A stretch of DNA of 64,000 nucleotides from Polyangiaceae bacterium. Its GTDB lineage: Bacteria; Myxococcota_A; Polyangia; Polyangiales; Polyangiaceae. The translations under genes and the position numbers were made by a program. Shown piece by piece: positions 16,620 through 26,271 of this stretch. The stretch lies in assembly GCA_947475525.1 (NCBI GenBank), contig CANJMI010000007.1, forward strand, positions 62,001 through 126,000, in the 5' to 3' direction. Each line of letters opens with the position of its first letter. Position 1 is the stretch's first letter. The notes beneath the pieces are model-generated. The model did no database searches. It saw only the letters and a program-made list of their open reading frames with translations, and was not told the origin of the DNA.

Positions 16620-18009
16620 CGAGCCCCTCGCTCGGCGCCTCCGCCGCGAACTCGACAAGCCGACCGACGTCGCCATGCTGGTCGTCTTTCGGATCGCGTT
16701 CGGCCTCGTCGTCAGCGTCGGTGCGATGCGCTTCATCTTCGAAGGCTGGGTCGAGCGGTGTTACCTCACTCCGACGTTTTTCTTCAAATACCTTGGATTT
16801 CATTGGGTAACGGTGTGGCCCGCGTGGGGCATGTACCTCCACTTCGGCGTCGTGGCTGTGCTGGGATTGATGGTGGCCGCGGGACTCTTCTACCGCGTGA
16901 GCGCCGCGCTGATGTTCGTTGCGTTCACGTACCTCGAGCTCATCGACGTCACGGTCTACCTCAATCACTACTACCTCGTGAGCCTGCTCGCGCTGCTCGC
17001 CGCGTGCATGCCGCTCGGCCGTGCGGGCTCGCTCGATGCGTGGCGCAAACCTGAGTCTCGCCTCGACGCGTTTCCCGCGTGGTGTACCGCGCTGCTGCGA
17101 TTTCAAGTGGGGGCTGTGTACGTCTACGCGGGGCTCACGAAATGCGGCGGCGACTGGCTCTTGCATGGCCAGCCGCTGCACCTCTGGCTGGCGTCGCGGA
17201 GCGGCATGCCGATCGTCGGCCCGTACCTCGACCGCGCGTGGCTGGCCGTCGCCATGAGCTGGGCGGGCTTTCTCTACGACGTGACCATTCCGCTGTGGCT
17301 CTCGCTCCGGCGCACCCGCCTTCCCGCCTACCTCGTGCTGCTCGCGTTCCACATCGCCGTCGGCGTGCTGTTCAACATCGGAATGTTCCCGTTCATCATG
17401 TCGACCGCCGCGCTCGTGTTCTTTCCACCGAGCTTCGCGCGCGCCTTCGCCGCGAGGGTTCTGAAGGCAACACCGAGTGAGTCCGCCGCGCCTGGGCCGG
17501 GTGCGCCGGCGATACGCCTTGGTGGGGTCAGCTATGCCTTGATGCTCGCGTACGTCGTCGTTCAAGTCGCGATGCCGCTCCGCCACTTCATGTATCCGGG
17601 CAACGTGCTCTGGAATGAACAAGGAATGCGCTGGGCGTGGAAGGTCCTTATCCGCGAGAAAAACGGGGCCGTCACGTACGTTGTCACGCGTGCGGACGGC
17701 CGCAGAGAGTTCGTCGAACCGCGCCGCTACCTCACCGAGGCGCAAGCCCGCGAGATGAGCGGCCAGCCCGACCTCATCTTGCAGCTCGCGCATCACATCG
17801 CCGACGAGTTCGCCGCGCGCGGACACGGTCCGGTGCAAGTCCGCGTGGAGGCGAGCGTGTCGCTCAATGGCCGACGACCAAAATTGCTGATCGATCCAGC
17901 GATCGATCTCGCCCAAGTCGAAGACGGAATCGGTGTGGCCGCTTGGATCCTGCCCGAACCGAATGAGCCGCCAATTCGCTTGAACTCACTCGCCGGAGGC
18001 TCTCCGTGA
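16612..18009 (+). CDS. HTTM-domain membrane protein, gamma-carboxylase-like
   Basis: 465 residues with several membrane segments (about residues 20-40, 75-95, 98-135, 160-176, 205-260, 300-320). It belongs to the HTTM group related to vitamin K-dependent gamma-glutamyl carboxylase. Two functional motifs are visible: YLNHYYLVSLL (H119, equivalent to H160 of the human enzyme) and YVYAGLTKCGGDWLLHGQ (K177, in the AGxxKxxxDW motif that holds catalytic K218). It therefore keeps the residues needed for a carboxylation-type reaction. A C-terminal soluble domain follows residue 330. It overlaps both neighbours. What it modifies is unknown, perhaps a partner lipoprotein of this operon. Confidence 0.85.
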   Translation: MTSEPLARRLRRELDKPTDVAMLVVFRIAFGLVVSVGAMRFIFEGWVERCYLTPTFFFKYLGFHWVTVWPAWGMYLHFGVVAVLGLMVAAGLFYRVSAALMFVAFTYLELIDVTVYLNHYYLVSLLALLAACMPLGRAGSLDAWRKPESRLDAFPAWCTALLRFQVGAVYVYAGLTKCGGDWLLHGQPLHLWLASRSGMPIVGPYLDRAWLAVAMSWAGFLYDVTIPLWLSLRRTRLPAYLVLLAFHIAVGVLFNIGMFPFIMSTAALVFFPPSFARAFAARVLKATPSESAAPGPGAPAIRLGGVSYALMLAYVVVQVAMPLRHFMYPGNVLWNEQGMRWAWKVLIREKNGAVTYVVTRADGRREFVEPRRYLTEAQAREMSGQPDLILQLAHHIADEFAARGHGPVQVRVEASVSLNGRRPKLLIDPAIDLAQVEDGIGVAAWILPEPNEPPIRLNSLAGGSP

Positions 18010-20348
18010 AACCCGCCCCAACCATCGACCAGGACGGGTCCCGAACCGCGCGCTCGTGGCGACTCGGCGTTGCGCTCGCGCTTGCCGCATGCGTCGCATC
18101 TCCCCGCGAAGCCTTGGCCGACGACCCCGCTCCTTCGCCCGAGCCACCCGCCGACCCTTACGACGAACGGCCGACCGACGACCGCACCGCCGATGACCTC
18201 GCCCGCGAGCACTCTCCCGTCGATGTGATGATTTTTTCCGGCGACCGTGCCCGCCGTATCACCGGCTCCGCGTACCGCGTCTCCAAAGAGGAACTCGAGC
18301 GCTACGAAGACGACAACATTCACCGCACCCTGATGCGCGTGCCCGGCGTCTACGTGCGCGACGAAGACGGCTACGGACTCCGGCCGAACATCGGCATGCG
18401 CGGCGCAAGCTCCGACCGCAGCAAAAAGATCACCCTGATGGAGGACGGAATCCTCCTCGCGCCGGCCCCGTACTCCGCGCCCGCTGCGTACTACTTTCCA
18501 ATGAGCACGCGCCTCACCGGGATCGAAGTCTTCAAAGGACCGAGTGCACTCCGGTACGGCCCCAACAGCATCGGTGGCGCGATAAACCTCGTCACGCGGG
18601 CGATCCCGATGGGTCAGCATTTTGGGGCGGATCTCGCACTTGGAAGCCAGCTCTACGCAAAGCAGCACCTGAACTACGGCTACGGAACACGGCACGCTGG
18701 GTTCCTGGTCGAGGCCGTGCGCATCCGCACCGACGGCTTCAAACAACAAGACGGCGCGCAGCCGCTTACCCGGCGCAACACGGGCTTTCAGAAGACCGAG
18801 CTGATGGCGAAAGCGCGCGTCAACACCGACCCCGATGGCCGCGTGTACCACGAGCTTCGGGCCAAGCTCGGCTACTCCCACGAGCTTTCGAACGAGACCT
18901 ATCTCGGACTCACCGACGCGGATTTTCGCGCCAATTCACGCCGGCGTTACGTTGCGAGCGCGCTCGACAACATGGCCTACAACCGCACGCTCGGGTCGTT
19001 GACCTACGCCCTCGTCGTGCGGGACACGCTCCAACTTTCCACAACGCTTTACCGACACGACCTGTCGCGCGCGTGGTTCAAGCTCAACGGCTTCGCTGGC
19101 GCCGAGCTCCCAGGGATCCTCGCGAACCCGTCTGACCCAACCAACGCACTTTATTACGCGGTCCTCACGGGAAGCGAGGACTCGGTCAGCCCGGACCAAC
19201 ACCTGCGCATCGGCACAAACGATCGCGAGTTCGTGTCTCAGGGACTCCAGACAACGGGACAATGGTCGCTACCTAAGTTCGGCCGGTTCGAACAAAAGCT
19301 GCAGTTTGGCTTCCGCGTGCACCATGACTCGATCCGTCGCTTGCACACGGAAGACGGCTACGAGATGCGCGCGACCTCAGACGGCGGGCGCCTCCTCCGC
19401 GATGCGACCCCGCGCGCGACGACGGCCCACAGCCTCGGCAGCGCGCTCGCGCTAGCGGCTCACGTCGTCGATGAAATTGAGGCGTATGGGTTCGTCCTGA
19501 CCCCTGGCCTTCGAACCGAGCTCATCCAAACGCAGCTCGTGGACCGGCAGACCGGCGTCATCACCAAAGGCACGCAGCGCGTGCTCCTGCCTGGAGTCGG
19601 CGCCGCCTGGGCTGCCACCGCGCAGCTCACGCTGATAGGCGGCGTGCACGAAGGCTTCAGTCCTGCCGCTCCGGGTCAAGGAGCCGAAGTAGCACCCGAG
19701 GTGGCCGTAAACTACGAGCTCGGCGCGCGGTTTTCTCACAAAGTCGTCAGCGGCGAGCTAATCGGTTTCGCGAGCGATTACTCGAATTTGACAGGCCAAT
19801 GCTCGTTCTCGAGCGGCTGCGGCGACGCCATGTTGGACCGGCAATTCAGCGCGGGCCGGGCGCAACTTGGAGGCCTCGAAGCGTCGAGCACCGCCGAGCT
19901 TCAGGGACCACGCGGCGTCCGCTTTCCACTGCGCACCGCATACACGTTCACGAAGACTCGATTCGCAACCGCCTTCACCTCCGAAAATCCACAATGGGGC
20001 AACGTGAACGCGGGCGACGAGCTGCCGTACGTGCCGACTCACCAGTTCTCGATGAACGGCGGAGTCTCGTGGCGAGAGCGGGCTTCCGTGCACCTCGGCG
20101 TGACGTACATGGGCTCGATGCGCGAGGTCGCGGGGCAAGGTGAGCCGCCTTCGGGCTATCGCACCGACGCGTTTGCCGTGCTCGATTTGACCGCGAATTT
20201 CCGGCTCCTGCCGGAGCTGCAAGTTTACGCAAAATGCGAGAATTTGCTGGATAACGCCTATATCGCGTCGCACGCGCCATTCGGAGCGAGGCCGGGCCAA
20301 CCGCGTTTCATGTACGCGGGCCTCAAGATCGAGCTCGACCGACCTTGA
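18006..20348 (+). CDS. TonB-dependent outer-membrane receptor
   Basis: 780 residues. The GTG start overlaps the HTTM stop (GTGA). A Sec signal ends near ASPREALA. The plug domain follows with RIPGVYVRDEDGYG-like text: VPGVYVRDEDGYGLRPNIG, then TGIEVFKGPSALRYGPNSIG and GAINLVTR, all standard plug landmarks. The remaining 600 residues form the 22-strand barrel, with many aromatic girdle positions; the C-terminus MYAGLKIELDRP lacks the usual final Phe. There is no N-terminal STN signalling domain, so it is a pure transporter. It resembles FecA-type receptors for ferric chelates. The substrate cannot be read from sequence; the imelysin partners suggest iron or another metal complex. Confidence 0.9.
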   Translation: MKPAPTIDQDGSRTARSWRLGVALALAACVASPREALADDPAPSPEPPADPYDERPTDDRTADDLAREHSPVDVMIFSGDRARRITGSAYRVSKEELERYEDDNIHRTLMRVPGVYVRDEDGYGLRPNIGMRGASSDRSKKITLMEDGILLAPAPYSAPAAYYFPMSTRLTGIEVFKGPSALRYGPNSIGGAINLVTRAIPMGQHFGADLALGSQLYAKQHLNYGYGTRHAGFLVEAVRIRTDGFKQQDGAQPLTRRNTGFQKTELMAKARVNTDPDGRVYHELRAKLGYSHELSNETYLGLTDADFRANSRRRYVASALDNMAYNRTLGSLTYALVVRDTLQLSTTLYRHDLSRAWFKLNGFAGAELPGILANPSDPTNALYYAVLTGSEDSVSPDQHLRIGTNDREFVSQGLQTTGQWSLPKFGRFEQKLQFGFRVHHDSIRRLHTEDGYEMRATSDGGRLLRDATPRATTAHSLGSALALAAHVVDEIEAYGFVLTPGLRTELIQTQLVDRQTGVITKGTQRVLLPGVGAAWAATAQLTLIGGVHEGFSPAAPGQGAEVAPEVAVNYELGARFSHKVVSGELIGFASDYSNLTGQCSFSSGCGDAMLDRQFSAGRAQLGGLEASSTAELQGPRGVRFPLRTAYTFTKTRFATAFTSENPQWGNVNAGDELPYVPTHQFSMNGGVSWRERASVHLGVTYMGSMREVAGQGEPPSGYRTDAFAVLDLTANFRLLPELQVYAKCENLLDNAYIASHAPFGARPGQPRFMYAGLKIELDRP

Positions 20349-20467
20349 GGCCGAAGGCGCGCACGTCTCTGCCGTGCACGTGCCATGGCGGCGGCTTGAT
20401 GCTACCGAAGCGATCGGCCATAAAGTCAGGCCCTTCCCGACGCGTTTTTTAGTTTTTGGATTCAAAC

Positions 20468-22024
20468 ATGACTTTGCCTGGTAACGGCCAATCAAGCTCC
20501 CTTCGCGCGGACGTCGGTGCCGGCCTCGTGGTGTTCCTCGTAGCCCTCCCGCTGTGCCTCGGCATTGCCCTCGCGTCCGGCGCGCCGCTGATGGGTGGCC
20601 TGATTGCCGGGGTCGTCGGGGGGCTCGTCGTCGGCATCCTCTCCGGCTCTGAGGTCAGCGTCAGCGGGCCCGCGGCAGGCCTGGCGGTGATCGTTTTCTC
20701 GTCCATCGAACAACTCGGCTCGTACCAAGCGTTCCTCGCCGCGGTCGTCATCGCGGGGGTCATTCAGCTCGCGCTCGCTGCGCTGCGGCTCGGCGTCGTA
20801 GCGGAATACGTACCCACGACCGTGATCAAAGGGATGCTCTCCGCGATCGGCCTCGCGATCATCCTGAAGCAAATCCCGCACGCCCTTGGCCGTGACGCCG
20901 ACTTCGAAGGCGACCTGAGCTTCCTCGAGCATGGTGGCAAGGAGAACACGCTCTCGGCGATTGCGAAGGCCGTGCTCAGCGCGCACCCTGGTGCACTGAT
21001 CATAACCGGGATATCGCTGGCGATCCTCGTCGGCTGGGACAAGGTCGTCGTCCCGCGATTGCCCCGCGCAAAAGCGATCCCCGCCGCGCTCGTCGTCGTC
21101 ATCCTGGCTATCGCACTGAACGAGACCTTCAAGAAACTGTTTCCCGCGTTGGCGCTGCAGGCCGAGGACGCTCACCTCGTCTCGCTGCCGACCTCGTTCA
21201 ACGCGCTCCAAGCGCAACTTACAACGCCCGCAATGAGCGCGTTTTTGAATGTGCGGGTCTATACGGTCGCCCTCACGATCGCGGTGGTCGGAAGTCTCGA
21301 GACGCTGCTCTCGCTCGAGGCCTCCGAAAAGCTCGACCCGTTGCGACGCTTTGCCTCGCCGACGAGGGAGCTCTTTGCGCAAGGGACCGCCAACATTCTC
21401 TCCGGCCTCATCGGCGGATTGCCCATCACCTCGGTCGTCGTGCGCACCTCGGCAAACGTCTACGCAGGCGCTCGCTCGCGCTGGGCGAGCATCGTCCACG
21501 CGGCCTTCCTCGCCTTGGCGATCCTGCTTTTGCCCTCCGTGCTCATTCGGATCCCACTCGCCGGGCTCGCCGCGATCCTGATCGTCGTCGGCGTGAAGCT
21601 AGCGCCCCCTTCGCTTTTCCGCGCGATGTGGAACGAAGGTTGGACGACCTTTCTACCGTTCATTCTCACGGTTCTTGGCGTCCTCTTCACCGACCTCTTG
21701 AAGGGCGTGGTCCTTGGGATCCTCGTCGGTGTCTTCCTCGTCATGCGCGCAAATCACCACGCAGCGATGACGCTCGTAAGCGACGGCGACGCCCACCTCC
21801 TGCGGTTCAACAAAGACCTCACGTTCGTCAACAAGGCGGAGCTAAAGGCGAACCTCGCCACCGTGCCCGCCGGGGCGAGCCTCACGATCGACGCCACGCG
21901 GGCCCTCTACCTGGACCGGGACATCTTCGACGTCCTCGATGATTTCATCGAAAGCGTCCAGAGCAAGCCGATCGAAGTCGAGCTTAAAAACTTCAAGGGC
22001 AAGCGCCCCAATTCAAAGGATTGA
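20468..22024 (+). CDS. SulP-family anion (bicarbonate) transporter with STAS domain
   Basis: 518 residues with 10-14 membrane helices. Landmarks include [40 protein letters not shown], and [19 protein letters not shown]-terminal STAS-like domain (about 425-510) carries [11 protein letters not shown] and [20 protein letters not shown]. The gene is followed by a carbonic anhydrase whose start overlaps its stop (TGATG), which favours bicarbonate rather than sulfate as substrate. ATG 20468 is used; a TTG 12 bases earlier is in frame. Family-level call firm, substrate inferred. Confidence 0.9.
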   Translation: MTLPGNGQSSSLRADVGAGLVVFLVALPLCLGIALASGAPLMGGLIAGVVGGLVVGILSGSEVSVSGPAAGLAVIVFSSIEQLGSYQAFLAAVVIAGVIQLALAALRLGVVAEYVPTTVIKGMLSAIGLAIILKQIPHALGRDADFEGDLSFLEHGGKENTLSAIAKAVLSAHPGALIITGISLAILVGWDKVVVPRLPRAKAIPAALVVVILAIALNETFKKLFPALALQAEDAHLVSLPTSFNALQAQLTTPAMSAFLNVRVYTVALTIAVVGSLETLLSLEASEKLDPLRRFASPTRELFAQGTANILSGLIGGLPITSVVVRTSANVYAGARSRWASIVHAAFLALAILLLPSVLIRIPLAGLAAILIVVGVKLAPPSLFRAMWNEGWTTFLPFILTVLGVLFTDLLKGVVLGILVGVFLVMRANHHAAMTLVSDGDAHLLRFNKDLTFVNKAELKANLATVPAGASLTIDATRALYLDRDIFDVLDDFIESVQSKPIEVELKNFKGKRPNSKD

Positions 22025-22689
22025 TGATGGACAACTACAAACAACTCCTCCTGGCCAACAAGGCCTGGGTCCTGGAAAAGCTGCAGATCCGCCCCGACTA
22101 CTTCGAGCGGCACGCCCAAGACCAAACCCCGAACTACATGTGGATCGGTTGCGCGGACAGCCGCGTGCCTGCGGAGGACATCACCGGAACCGAGCCGGGT
22201 GAGCTCTTCGTGCACCGCAACGTCGCAAACCTCGTCGTCCACACCGACTTCAACGTGCTGAGCGTGCTGCAATACGCCGTCGACGTGCTCGAAGTGAAGC
22301 ATATCATCGTGTGCGGCCACTATGGCTGCGGCGGCGTGAAGAACGCGATGACCAACCGCGACTTTGGGCTTATCAACAAGTGGCTTCGCAACATCAAAGA
22401 CGTCTATCGGGTCTACCACCGCGAACTCGAAGCGATCGGCAACGAGCAGCTCCGGTTCGACCGGCTCGTCGAGCTCAACGTAAGTGAGCAGGTCCAGAAT
22501 TTGGCGCAGACCTCGATCATCCAGAAGGCTTGGAAGAAGCGCAAGGGCCCGACGATCCACGGGTGGGTCTACGACCTGAAGACGGGATACGTGAAGGAGC
22601 ACGCTGAGATGAACTCGCAGTCCGCGCTCGACCCGATCTACCGGTTCGACTTCGACGGGCCACGCAGCATCACGCCGCCAACGACGTGA
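22024..22689 (+). CDS. can: Beta-class carbonic anhydrase
   Basis: 221 residues, highly similar in layout to E. coli Can. It interconverts CO2 and bicarbonate in the cytoplasm. Zinc ligands are visible: C43 and D45 (GCADSR), H99 and C102 (CGHYGCGG). [19 protein letters not shown] and ANLVVHTD are family segments. ATG 22024 overlaps the transporter stop; a second ATG follows immediately. The pairing with the SulP gene suggests a bicarbonate uptake and equilibration unit for carboxylation reactions. No regulator is visible. The convergent M1 peptidase gene ends 25 bases away. Confidence 0.95.
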   Translation: MMDNYKQLLLANKAWVLEKLQIRPDYFERHAQDQTPNYMWIGCADSRVPAEDITGTEPGELFVHRNVANLVVHTDFNVLSVLQYAVDVLEVKHIIVCGHYGCGGVKNAMTNRDFGLINKWLRNIKDVYRVYHRELEAIGNEQLRFDRLVELNVSEQVQNLAQTSIIQKAWKKRKGPTIHGWVYDLKTGYVKEHAEMNSQSALDPIYRFDFDGPRSITPPTT

Positions 22690-22714
22690 CCCGAGGCTCG
22701 CGGCCTAGCGGAGC

Positions 22715-24058
22715 TCAGCGGTCCGGTCGCCCGAGCGAACGCAACCAACCGTCGGCGAGCGGCTTCGAGTCGAATCCGGTTGCCGTGTCGAGTGTGTCGA
22801 GCAGGTCTTGCATGCGCGCAGCCTTGCCTTTGTGGTCGCGGTAGAATTTACCGATCGCCGCATCGAGCGCGGGTTTGCCGACCTTGGCCTCGAGCGCCCG
22901 GAAAAAGAACGCGCCCTTCATGTACGGAACGGAATTCCAAAGGTCGGTGAGGACATCGATCTCGTTGCAGGTGTCGGGCAGCGCGCGACGGTCTTCGGTC
23001 GCAATGACGTTGTCGAGTTCCTGTTCGTAGCCCTTCCAAATTGCGGCACCGGCGGACGCGCCTGCCGTCGCTTCGAGCGCGCGCGCGGCAAGGTAGCTCA
23101 CGGTGCCCTCGGAGAGCGTGAGGTCTTCCCAACACTCGAGGCGCACACCGTCCCCGAACCAACCGTGAGCGGCTTCATGAGCGTGGGTTTCAGCGTCGCC
23201 CATCGAGTCGCTGGAGACGTGCCAGAGCGGATGATGCTCCATGCCCCCGAACGCGCCCGCGCCCCACTTCGCCGACACCGAGCCGACATCCTTACCGAAG
23301 AGGTACTCACCGTAGGTTTGCTCGAGCCAGTCGAAAACGCTGACCAAGTGGAGGGTCCCCTTGAGTGCGGTGGCCTTCTCACCGGGGAGGTAATGCACGC
23401 TCACCTTGCGGCCCGCGCTCGTCGTGCCGAGCTCGACCTTCGTGTAGTCGCCCACCGCCCATGCGAGCATGTACGAAGGCGAGTCAGCGGGAATGCTCGG
23501 GGCAAACACGACGTTCGTTCCAGCCGGAGCCCCGTGGACGTCGAGCGAAAACGCGAGGCCATCGGCCGGCTCGGTCTTGCAAGGGAAGACGTTGCCGCAG
23601 AAGTACGGCCACGTGAAGCTCGTCCCGCTCGCGAGCACGCCCTCGAGCTTCTTGTGACGCGTAAACCCGTACTCCACGCGAATCTCCGCGGGCTTTTGCG
23701 CCTGCAGGCCAACGTCGAGTTGGCCATTCGCGACGCGGTATTGCAACGGACCTTGAGGGCCCCGCACGGACTCGATAGCGAGGTCGCCGATTTGAAACGA
23801 TGCGCCCGTGCGCGTCGACGCATCGACCGAAATCACCGCGCTCGCGTGGTTCGTGGCGAGATCGACATCGAGCGAGGTCGAGAGCACATCGCGCTTCCAA
23901 TTCGTCGTGGGCGCTGGAGCCTTCACGTCGAACTCGTCCGCGCCGACCGAAGTCGTGCAACCGAACGCGAGCATCGCGAGCAGCCCCATGAAAGGGAGCG
24001 GACGAAGGTGAGCGGCTCTCATTGCCCTAGCGGCTCTCATTGCCCTAGCGGCTCTCAT
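22715..24058 (-). CDS. M1-like zinc metallopeptidase lipoprotein
   Basis: 447 residues counting from the first of three in-frame starts. The lipobox is LAFGC (C34). The zinc site is H294, E295, H298 and E317: HEAAHGWFGDGVRLECWEDL continuing to LSE, an exact HEXXH-X18-E. GGMEH at 271-275 replaces the aminopeptidase GAMEN motif, so exopeptidase substrate preference may be altered. Conserved cysteines FCGNVFPC likely form a disulfide. The first start overlaps the upstream stop (ATGA). The N-terminus contains an MRAARA repeat encoded by three 18-bp copies, each offering a start codon, so N-terminal length may vary. It probably acts in the periplasm or on the cell surface. Confidence 0.85.
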   Translation of the reverse strand: MRAARAMRAARAMRAAHLRPLPFMGLLAMLAFGCTTSVGADEFDVKAPAPTTNWKRDVLSTSLDVDLATNHASAVISVDASTRTGASFQIGDLAIESVRGPQGPLQYRVANGQLDVGLQAQKPAEIRVEYGFTRHKKLEGVLASGTSFTWPYFCGNVFPCKTEPADGLAFSLDVHGAPAGTNVVFAPSIPADSPSYMLAWAVGDYTKVELGTTSAGRKVSVHYLPGEKATALKGTLHLVSVFDWLEQTYGEYLFGKDVGSVSAKWGAGAFGGMEHHPLWHVSSDSMGDAETHAHEAAHGWFGDGVRLECWEDLTLSEGTVSYLAARALEATAGASAGAAIWKGYEQELDNVIATEDRRALPDTCNEIDVLTDLWNSVPYMKGAFFFRALEAKVGKPALDAAIGKFYRDHKGKAARMQDLLDTLDTATGFDSKPLADGWLRSLGRPDR

Positions 24059-24064
24059 TGCCCT
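24011..24064. repeat. 18-bp tandem repeat (3 copies) carrying a start codon
   Basis: AGCGGCTCTCATTGCCCT is repeated three times without change. On the minus strand each unit is AGGGCAATGAGAGCCGCT: a Shine-Dalgarno-like AGGG, an ATG, and the first codons of the M1-like gene. The first copy also contains the stop codon TGA of the preceding gene (ATGA overlap). The repeat keeps the frame (18 = 6 codons). Confidence 0.95.
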
Positions 24065-24363
24065 AGCGGATCGACGAGCTCAAAGAGCGCCTGCGCGTCC
24101 GTATCGGTCGGGCGATGTCCGAGCTGGGCTTCCCGCATGATCTTGTCGATGCGCTCGCTTGCCTCCTGGATTTTGCCTTTTTTGATCGGCAAGAACACAT
24201 CGGGATTGCCAGCAAAGTGAGCCATGCCGTCGAGCGCAACTTCGAGGTGTCCCGTCGCCGGGTTCACGATGGCGGAGCGGATGTGGCTCCGGCCTTCGTA
24301 GATCTTCAGAAGGTACGTGAGAAGCTCGGCCACGCTACTAGGAACGGTTCGTACAAAACTCAT
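24055..24363 (-). CDS. Small conserved hypothetical protein
   Basis: 102 residues from ATG 24363 (AGG a few bases upstream); a TTG two codons earlier is in frame. No signal or membrane segment. Sequence pattern: amphipathic N-terminal helix VPSSVAELLTYLLKIY, then HIRSAIVNPATGHLEVALDG, and a charged helix EASERIDKIMREAQLG. It overlaps the start of the M1-like gene by four bases, so it is translationally coupled to it and could be its partner or regulator. No family is recognised. A 12-bp palindrome, TTTCAGCTGAAA, is 12 bases upstream of its start. Confidence 0.65.
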   Translation of the reverse strand: MSFVRTVPSSVAELLTYLLKIYEGRSHIRSAIVNPATGHLEVALDGMAHFAGNPDVFLPIKKGKIQEASERIDKIMREAQLGHRPTDTDAQALFELVDPLGQ

Positions 24364-24374
24364 TGCCAAACGCC

Positions 24375-24386
24375 TTTCAGCTGAAA
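24375..24386. promoter_or_regulatory. 12-bp perfect palindrome in a divergent promoter region
   Basis: TTTCAGCTGAAA lies between the divergent starts at 24363 and 24478. It may be an operator for both genes, or coincidence. Confidence 0.25.
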
Positions 24387-24477
24387 AGTTCCTCGACCAG
24401 CCGAATCGCTGGCGAGCGGCATCAGCTTACGCCGAATTGCCCCCCTCGTGCGAGCGGGTTGACCCCGGAACCCCTCG

Positions 24478-26106
24478 ATGCAAACGATTCCGTCGATGTA
24501 CCGCCGCTTGAATTTTCTCATCGCACCGCTCGCCGTTCTCGCAATCGCCGCATCTCAAGCGAGCTGCGTCGTCGACGTCGCCGGTGACGAGAGCGACCTC
24601 ACGAGCGTCACCGCCCGTGAGCGCGTGATGACGTTCGAGGGCTATGTGTACGTCTTGCCCACAGCGAGCGCGAGCCAGATCCTCACGGCAGTCCGTTCGC
24701 AGACACGCTCGGCATTCGGCGCTTTGCTCGTGTCAAACGTGGCGGTCGCGTCGCGGGAGCTCGCGACGGTGGACGCGAAATCATTCATCAAGGAAAAAGT
24801 GAGCGTGCTCGATGACGCCGGCGGCGTGTCGCACGAAATGCTGCGGGTTCATTATCGCTACACCGACCGAGCGATCATGCCGAAGGCGATGGCGAGCCGC
24901 AGCACGCTCAGCCTTGGACTTCTTCACGGCGATTACCAAGACCAGGCCGAGCGGATCCTCACGGACTGCACCCTGAACGGACCCGACGAGCGGGAGATGG
25001 CGACCGACATCTGGTACGTCTTCAACCCGTCACTGGCGCGCTGCAAAAAAGCCATGAAAGCCGAGCAAACACTGCTCGACGCGAAGCGAGTGGCGGCCCT
25101 CGCAGCTCCGGCACAGGTGGTCGCCGAGGAGCTCACGCGACTCTACATCCCGATGACGGCAAGCTTTTCGGCCACGCCCGAGAGCGGCAAGACGAGCTAC
25201 CCCGAGTACGATCGCCTGTGGGCAGGCGGCGTGACCCCAGGAACGCTCACCTCGACAGTGCTCGCGGGAATGATCGACCATGTCAAGCCGGGCGAAACAC
25301 ACTACGAAGCCGACGACTCGGGCTACTGGGAGACGATGGCGACGATGGAGGAAGTCCTCCGCACGCGGCCGAAGCTGAACGTCGTCACCGTCGATCCCCC
25401 CGCGGATTTGTCGACATTCCAGGTCGGGAAAAAGTCGCTCGGGCACCTCACGTTTCGCAACTTTGTCGAGTGGAACGTCTACGAGACGGGGTGGCCCGAA
25501 GGCCTCACCCCCACCGAGAAGAAGGACCTCGAGAGGCAGGTCGCGCACCGCATCGCGAACCGTTGGATCACGTTCGAAGAGAAGGTGAAGGTCGCCATCG
25601 GAACCGCCGCCCCGAAGCTGACGACGATCCGCGTGCAGCTCTATTTTGGGGCAGAAGAGGCCATCACGCCTTACCGCCGTGCCATCCAGACGAGCGACAT
25701 CTTGCTCTACAACGGCCACTCGTACATCGGTGAAGGCCCGCTCGACCCGAAGAATTTCTCCAAGAAAGACTTTCCGCAGAGCTACCAGCTTCTCTTCATC
25801 GATAGCTGCATCTCGTTCAATTATTACAACAGCGACTACAACGCGTTCAAAACCAACGGCTCAGCGGACCTCGACCTCATCACCAACGGCGTCGAGAGCT
25901 TGAGCGACGGCTCCGGCGCGGCACAAGGACGCTTTCTCGCGAAGATCCTCAGCGGCAAGACCCCGAGCTACCTCGCGCTTCTCAAGACCGCGAGCACCAC
26001 GGGCTCCGACTACAGCTGGGGCAAAGACGCGCTCCGCGTAGTCGACGGTGAACTCGACAATCAGTACACGCCAACGCTGAAGCCGATCAAACTGACGAGC
26101 CCGTGA
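24478..26106 (+). CDS. Gingipain-like (clan CD) lipoprotein
   Basis: 542 residues. A lipoprotein signal ends IAASQASC (C30). The C-terminal domain has the two landmarks of clan CD cysteine peptidases: ILLYNGHSYIG (candidate H414) and LLFIDSCISFNYYN (candidate C444 in DxC). The spacing of 30 residues is close to that of the His/Cys pair in gingipain R. Gly normally follows the catalytic His; here Ser does. An upstream region of about 380 residues is unrecognised, with a Cys pair near 162-190. ATG 24478 or 24496 could be the start. Secreted or surface-anchored protease activity is inferred from motif geometry only. A decayed copy of its 3' end lies near 26905. Confidence 0.6.
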   Translation: MQTIPSMYRRLNFLIAPLAVLAIAASQASCVVDVAGDESDLTSVTARERVMTFEGYVYVLPTASASQILTAVRSQTRSAFGALLVSNVAVASRELATVDAKSFIKEKVSVLDDAGGVSHEMLRVHYRYTDRAIMPKAMASRSTLSLGLLHGDYQDQAERILTDCTLNGPDEREMATDIWYVFNPSLARCKKAMKAEQTLLDAKRVAALAAPAQVVAEELTRLYIPMTASFSATPESGKTSYPEYDRLWAGGVTPGTLTSTVLAGMIDHVKPGETHYEADDSGYWETMATMEEVLRTRPKLNVVTVDPPADLSTFQVGKKSLGHLTFRNFVEWNVYETGWPEGLTPTEKKDLERQVAHRIANRWITFEEKVKVAIGTAAPKLTTIRVQLYFGAEEAITPYRRAIQTSDILLYNGHSYIGEGPLDPKNFSKKDFPQSYQLLFIDSCISFNYYNSDYNAFKTNGSADLDLITNGVESLSDGSGAAQGRFLAKILSGKTPSYLALLKTASTTGSDYSWGKDALRVVDGELDNQYTPTLKPIKLTSP

Positions 26107-26271
26107 GGCGCGCATCACGGCGAGCCTACGGCCAAAGAGGTTCGCCGCGATCGGGAGGGAGAGCGTTGAATCCGTAAGCGCTCGAAGGCGGCCCAACGCA
26201 GTTTGCGTCATCATGTCCTCCCGGTCGTGGCGAGCCGCGTGCTCGACGCCACGCGGCTCTTCGTTACGCAA

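Noticed and set aside
16552-17916. 454-residue minus-strand frame
   Set aside because: Antisense to the HTTM membrane protein.
22808-24220. 470-residue plus-strand frame
   Set aside because: Antisense to the M1-like peptidase, whose zinc motif is clear on the minus strand.
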